NCBI GenBank assembly: GCA_020025395.1
Contig: JAHHSE010000003.1
Span: forward strand, 1 to 35,722
Length of the DNA: 35,722 nt
Direction: 5' to 3'
Source: Oscillospiraceae bacterium
GTDB lineage: Bacteria; Bacillota; Clostridia; Oscillospirales; Oscillospiraceae
The position numbers and the translations under genes are program-made. Positions 32,122 through 35,722 of the stretch are shown one piece after another; positions within the stretch are counted from its first letter, which is position 1; each line of letters opens with the position of its first letter. The notes below the pieces were generated by a model, which made no database searches, was not told the DNA's origin, and was given only the letters and a program-made list of their open reading frames with translations.

Positions 32122-33909
32122 ATGGAAAACCAAAAAACCTTCTATCGCACCCACACCTGTGGGCAGCTCCGCATGGAACAGGTGGGGCAGACCGTCACCC
32201 TGTCCGGCTTTCTGGAGAATCTCCGGGAGGTCAGTGCCAATTTGGCCTTTCTGGTCCTTCGGGATTTCTACGGCACCACACAGGTGGTCATCGAAACGGA
32301 GGAGATGGCGGCTGCCGTCCGTGGGCTGAACAAGGAATCCACCCTCCAGGTCACCGGGACCGTACGGGAGCGTGCCTCAAAAAATCCAAAGCAGGCCACG
32401 GGAGACATTGAGCTTGTCCCCACCCGAATTCAGCTTCTGGGCCGCTGCCGGCACAACGAGCTTCCCTTCCAAATCAATCGGAGCCGGGAGGCGGATGAGA
32501 GCCAGCGCCTCAAGTACCGCTATCTGGATCTGCGCAATCCGGAGGTAAAGAACAACATTATCCTCCGGTCCAATGTGGTGGCCGCCCTCCGGGCCTCCAT
32601 GATCGACCACGGCTTTATGGAAATCACCACCCCCATCCTCACCGCCTCCTCTCCGGAAGGGGCCAGAGACTATCTGGTGCCCAGCAGGAAGCATCCCGGA
32701 AAGTTCTACGCGCTCCCCCAGGCTCCCCAGCAGTTTAAGCAGCTTCTCATGGCCTCCGGCTTTGATAAATACTTTCAGATCGCCCCCTGCTTCCGGGATG
32801 AGGATGCCCGTGGGGATCGGTCTCCCGGTGAGTTCTATCAGCTGGACATGGAGATGGCCTTTGCGGACCAGGAGGATGTCTTCACCGTTTTGGAGGATGT
32901 CCTGCCCCCCATCTTCGCCAGGTACGGCACCTATCACACCGCCTCTTCCGCCCCCTTCCGCCGGATCTCCTATCAAGAGGCCATGGACCGTTATGGCTCG
33001 GACAAGCCCGACCTGCGCATTGACCTCACCCTTCAGGACGGAACCGCCCTCCTCCGGGACTGTGGCTTTGAGCCTTTTTCCGAAGCCTCGATTCAGGCCG
33101 TAAAGGTCCCCGGCTTCTCCGCCACCCGGAAGCAGATTGACAAGCTCTGTTCCGATGTGGAGGTCCAGACCGGGAACAAGGTTTATTGGTTCCGTCTGGA
33201 TGAGGCGGGCGAGCTGGTGGGCGGCATTTCCAAATTCCTTCAGGAGAAGAAGGCTGCGGTGATTGAAACTCTGGGTCTGGAACCCAATACCTTTGTAGGC
33301 CTCACCGCCGGAAAGAGGCTGACCGCCCAGAAAACCGCCGGTGTCCTCATCAAGCAGCTTGCCCCCCTCTGCCCCGACCACTTTCATAAGGAGCAGTATG
33401 CCTTCTGCTGGATCGTGGACTTCCCCATGTACGAGATGGGAGAGGAATCCGGGGAGCTGGAATTCTGCCACAACCCCTTCTCCATGCCCAACGGCGGTCT
33501 GGAGATCCTGAAAAAGGCCGCAGCGGGGGAGACTGACCCCCTCACCATCACCGCCTTCCAGTATGACCTGGTTTGCAACGGGGTGGAGCTATCCTCCGGG
33601 GCCGTGCGAAACCACGATCCCGAGATTATGATTGAGGCCTTCCAGCTGGTCCGTCTGGGGGAAGAGGATGTAAAGGCCAAGTTCCCCGCCATGTATCACG
33701 CTTTTACCTATGGCGCTCCTCCCCATGCGGGAATCGCGCCCGGTGTGGACCGTATGGTGATGCTTTTGGCGGGAGAGGATTCCATCCGGGAGATCATTCC
33801 CTTCCCCATGAACAAAAACGCCCAGGATCTGATGATGGGTGCCCCCGGCTTTGTGGATCAAGCACAGCTGGATGAACTCTCCATCGCCTGTACGCAAATG
33901 GAAAAGTGA
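32122..33909 (+). CDS. aspS: Aspartyl-tRNA synthetase
   Basis: Class IIb synthetase of the bacterial type, 595 aa. The N-terminal OB-fold anticodon domain (about 10-115, VTLSGFLENLREVSANLAFL) is followed by the catalytic core with RYLDLRNPEVKNNIILRS. Motif 2 is FRDEDARGDRSPGEFYQLD, which has one more residue than the common DRQPEFTQID form. The GAD insertion domain (about 290-410) follows, then motif 3 near the C-terminus GIAPGVDRMVMLLAG. The ATG at 32122 has GGAG 11 bases upstream. It cannot be seen whether it is discriminating or also charges tRNA-Asn. Hairpin repeats start right after its stop. Confidence 0.97.
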   Translation: MENQKTFYRTHTCGQLRMEQVGQTVTLSGFLENLREVSANLAFLVLRDFYGTTQVVIETEEMAAAVRGLNKESTLQVTGTVRERASKNPKQATGDIELVPTRIQLLGRCRHNELPFQINRSREADESQRLKYRYLDLRNPEVKNNIILRSNVVAALRASMIDHGFMEITTPILTASSPEGARDYLVPSRKHPGKFYALPQAPQQFKQLLMASGFDKYFQIAPCFRDEDARGDRSPGEFYQLDMEMAFADQEDVFTVLEDVLPPIFARYGTYHTASSAPFRRISYQEAMDRYGSDKPDLRIDLTLQDGTALLRDCGFEPFSEASIQAVKVPGFSATRKQIDKLCSDVEVQTGNKVYWFRLDEAGELVGGISKFLQEKKAAVIETLGLEPNTFVGLTAGKRLTAQKTAGVLIKQLAPLCPDHFHKEQYAFCWIVDFPMYEMGEESGELEFCHNPFSMPNGGLEILKKAAAGETDPLTITAFQYDLVCNGVELSSGAVRNHDPEIMIEAFQLVRLGEEDVKAKFPAMYHAFTYGAPPHAGIAPGVDRMVMLLAGEDSIREIIPFPMNKNAQDLMMGAPGFVDQAQLDELSIACTQMEK

Positions 33910-33917
33910 GTGCGTTT

Positions 33918-33943
33918 GCCGCACCCCCCGTGGGGGGTGCGGC
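33918..33943. repeat. GC palindrome, copy 1
   Basis: GCCGCACCCCCC and its perfect reverse complement, separated by GT. It is identical to the copy at 34148-34173 and may act as the aspS terminator stem. Confidence 0.85.
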
Positions 33944-34039
33944 TGAGTCTGTCGAAAAACTCCTTCGGAGGTTTTCGACAAAGGGCTGCGGTCTGACCCG
34001 TGCATCATTTGTCCGCCTAATGCGGACAAATGATGCACG

Positions 34040-34145
34040 CTCAGACCGATATGTATTTTCCACGAGGTACACGCCCCCGTGGAAAATCTTTTCTATTTTA
34101 TTTACCGCTGCGGCGGCAAACTCTGCGAGGCTTTTTTGACAAGCT
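34040..34145 (+). repeat. 106-bp dispersed element, left copy
   Basis: It matches the reverse complement of 35615-35720 over its whole length, with three differences, all in the T-rich spacer after the CGTGGAAAAT stem. The hairpin arms are identical in both copies. Confidence 0.88.
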
Positions 34146-34147
34146 GT

Positions 34148-34173
34148 GCCGCACCCCCCGTGGGGGGTGCGGC
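34148..34173 (+). repeat. GC palindrome, copy 2
   Basis: Identical to 33918-33943. It is followed by TTTACTCC. Confidence 0.85.
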
Positions 34174-34289
34174 TTTACTCCGGTCAAATTATGAATTTTT
34201 TGTGAACAATTATAATTCCTACTAGAATTGTAGGTATTATTTGTAGTATGATATTGTTACAAAATCTACGAAGAAAGGGTCTGCTACCT
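34174..34289 (+). promoter_or_regulatory. AT-rich leader of fprA with possible operator
   Basis: This AT-rich region contains inverted repeats CCTAC-N7-GTAGG and ACAATT-N14-AATTGT, and a -10-like TATGAT near 34250 with no convincing -35. The promoter must lie here because the upstream hairpins separate aspS. Confidence 0.4.
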
Positions 34290-35489
34290 ATGTACTGTGT
34301 TCGCTCCGTGACCGACGACCTGCTGTGGATTGGCGGAAATGACCGTCAATCCTCTCTCTTTGAAAGCGCCCATCCTGTTCCCAACGGTATGTCCTTTAAC
34401 TCCTACTTACTGCTGGACGAGAAGACCGTTCTCTTTGACACGGTAGACCGCAAAGCCCAGGGTCAGTTTTTTGAAAACCTGGAGTACGGGCTTCAGGAGC
34501 GGGCACTGGACTATGTCTTTGTCCATCATGTGGAGCCGGATCACGCGGCCATTTTGCAGGATCTTCTTCTTCGCCATCCGGAGGCCACGGTGGTTTGCAG
34601 CCAGCGGGCGCTGGATATGCTGGCGCAGTTTCATGGAAAGGCACCCGAAAAGAGTCTGGTGGTGAAGGATCAGGACACCCTCTCCACCGGACGCCATCAG
34701 TTTACCTTTTACTCCGCCACCATGATCCACTGGCCGGAGGTCATTGTGAGCTACGATTCCACCGACCAGGTCCTTTTCTCCGCGGATGCCTTTGGCTCCT
34801 TTGGCGCTCTGAACGGGGTGCTTTTTTCCGACGAGGTGGACTTTGAGCGGGACTGGATGGATGAATGCAGACGGTACTATACCAATATTGTCAGCAAATA
34901 CGGGGTTCATGTCACCAATCTTTTGAAAAAAATGGACAGCCTGGAGGTTCGCCTGCTCTGTCCGCTCCACGGTCTTGTGTGGCGGAAGGACCTTGATGTG
35001 CTTGTCAGCCGATATCGGACCTGGGCCGGCTATGAGCCGGAGGTTCGGGGCGTTCTGATCCCCTTTGCCTCGGTTTACGGCAACACGGAGACAGCCGCCA
35101 ACATTCTGGCCTGCCGTCTGGCGGAAAAGGGGATTCCCGTTTCCATGTATGATGTCTCCATCACCCATCCTTCCTATGTGCTGTCTGAGTGCTTTAAATA
35201 CAGCCATGTGGTCTTCTCCTCCCCCACCTACAACAATGGGATCTTTGTGACCATGGAGAACCTCTTCCACGATCTTCTGGCCCACAGCTTCCAAAATCGC
35301 ACCGTGGCCCTGATTCAGAATGGGTCCTGGGGTCCCAACAGCGGAAAGGTGATGACCGAGCTTTTGGAGCAGATGAAAAACATTCGGATTCTCCGCCCCA
35401 CCATCACACTGAAATCCTCCCTGGCCTCCGGTCAGGAGAAAGAGCTTAAAGCCCTGGCCGATCTTCTGGCTGAGGACCTCCGCTCATAA
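34290..35489 (+). CDS. Flavodiiron protein (FprA-type oxygen/NO reductase)
   Basis: Cytoplasmic enzyme reducing O2 (to water) or NO using electrons from rubredoxin or NADH-linked partners; a common oxygen defence in anaerobes. 399 aa. The N-terminal metallo-beta-lactamase-like diiron domain carries the ligands HVEPDH (His80, Glu82, Asp84, His85), ATMIHWPE, SADAFG and PLHGLVW. The C-terminal flavodoxin domain (about 255-399) has the FMN-binding loop SVYGNTETAA, then SSPTYNNGIF and NGSWGPNSGK. No extra rubredoxin or NADH-reductase domain is fused. The ATG at 34290 has AGAAAGGG ten bases upstream. It is alone between the two copies of the inverted repeat. Confidence 0.95.
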   Translation: MYCVRSVTDDLLWIGGNDRQSSLFESAHPVPNGMSFNSYLLLDEKTVLFDTVDRKAQGQFFENLEYGLQERALDYVFVHHVEPDHAAILQDLLLRHPEATVVCSQRALDMLAQFHGKAPEKSLVVKDQDTLSTGRHQFTFYSATMIHWPEVIVSYDSTDQVLFSADAFGSFGALNGVLFSDEVDFERDWMDECRRYYTNIVSKYGVHVTNLLKKMDSLEVRLLCPLHGLVWRKDLDVLVSRYRTWAGYEPEVRGVLIPFASVYGNTETAANILACRLAEKGIPVSMYDVSITHPSYVLSECFKYSHVVFSSPTYNNGIFVTMENLFHDLLAHSFQNRTVALIQNGSWGPNSGKVMTELLEQMKNIRILRPTITLKSSLASGQEKELKALADLLAEDLRS

Positions 35490-35539
35490 ATGATCCCCAT
35501 GGGGGCAAGCGGGGCACAAAAGGCGGGCTTTGCCCCGCC

Positions 35540-35574
35540 CCCTCCCTGATGACCGCTTTCTTTGGGAGGGTTTT
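35540..35574 (+). terminator. Probable terminator of fprA
   Basis: CCCTCCC (35540-35546) with GGGAGGG (35564-35570) followed by TTTT. A shorter G/C hairpin GGCGGG/CCCGCC sits just before it. A further perfect hairpin GAACCTGAGGC/GCCTCAGGTTC (35587-35612) has no T-run. Confidence 0.55.
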
Positions 35575-35614
35575 GGGCAAAGTGAAGAACCTGAGGCTTT
35601 TGCCTCAGGTTCTC

Positions 35615-35722
35615 AGCTTGTCAAAAAAGCCTCGCAGAGTTTGCCGCCGCAGCGGTAAATGAAATAAAAATGATTTTCCACGGGGGCGTGTACCTCGTGG
35701 AAAATACATATCGGTCTGAGAG
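35615..35722 (-). repeat. 106-bp dispersed element, right copy (runs off the window)
   Basis: Inverted copy of 34040-34145, ending at the window edge, so it may be longer. On its outer side a different hairpin (35587-35612) replaces the GC palindrome found beside the left copy. Confidence 0.88.

Larger units (their letters stand above)
33910..34173. repeat. Array of five hairpins between aspS and fprA
   Basis: No gene lies in this stretch. In order: the GC palindrome (33918-33943); a TGTCGAAAA...TTTTCGACA hairpin (33950-33980, about 12-bp stem); a 58-base nested hairpin (33990-34047) with a perfect 17-bp inner stem and 7-bp outer stem; ATTTTCCACG/CGTGGAAAAT (34055-34087) followed by a T-rich stretch; and the second GC palindrome (34148-34173). 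The part from about 34040 to 34145 occurs inverted at 35615-35720. The arms of each hairpin are complementary, which suggests selection for RNA or DNA structure. The origin (mobile repeat or structured RNA) is unknown. Confidence 0.8.

Noticed and set aside
34194..34215. Rex-like site TTGTGAACAATTATAA before fprA
   Set aside because: Only the left half fits the Rex consensus; the right half does not.
1..35722. CRISPR array, tRNA/rRNA genes, insertion sequences, prophage genes
   Set aside because: Read through on both strands; no repeat-spacer array, RNA gene, transposase or phage gene was recognised.

Overview
The window is a gene-dense, GC-rich stretch of a bacterial chromosome from a low-redundancy Firmicutes (Clostridia) genome. 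I infer an anaerobic Oscillospiraceae-type organism (the Flavonifractor/Intestinimonas/Oscillibacter neighbourhood). The evidence is strong AGGAGG ribosome binding sites, several TTG/GTG starts, a Gram-positive noc-parA-parB locus, S-layer-homology proteins, an oxygen-detoxifying flavodiiron protein and a thiolase/CoA-transferase operon typical of butyrate-type fermenters. The genus is an inference; no 16S or tRNA gene is present. I see no phage, IS element or CRISPR array.

Layout. 1-11.5 kb, minus strand: a Ca2+-type P-type ATPase cut by the left edge, a membrane-anchored parvulin PPIase, then the conserved Firmicutes order (read in the direction of transcription) HD-domain protein, glmU-like gene, prs, pth, a membrane protein with helical repeats, mfd. 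The order matches Bacillus gcaD-prs-ctc-spoVC-fin-mfd, but the glmU homologue keeps only the acetyltransferase half. 11.6-14.8 kb, plus: a GntR/YtrA repressor with its ABC ATPase and permease. 14.9-17.7 kb, plus: thiolase plus both subunits of an acetoacetate/butyrate-type CoA-transferase. 17.8-19.8 kb: mntP (minus), tadA (plus) and xpt (minus), with compact terminators between them.

19.9-30.9 kb, plus: an S-layer-anchored GH18-type protein and a YitT membrane protein, then noc-parA-parB with four parS-like sites, an unknown membrane coiled-coil protein overlapping parB, serS, a 57-residue membrane protein, rsmG, minD without minC/minE, a methylglyoxal-synthase-like protein lacking its catalytic Asp, and hisS. 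30.9-33.9 kb: an SLH protein with a SurA-like chaperone region, then aspS. 33.9-35.7 kb: a flavodiiron protein flanked by an array of hairpin repeats and an inverted copy of a ~106-bp element.

The points most worth following up are: a parS site that is also the stem of a transcription terminator after noc; the MgsA-like protein with its active-site Asp replaced by Ala beside an orphan MinD; the half-length GlmU; and the modular hairpin repeats around fprA.
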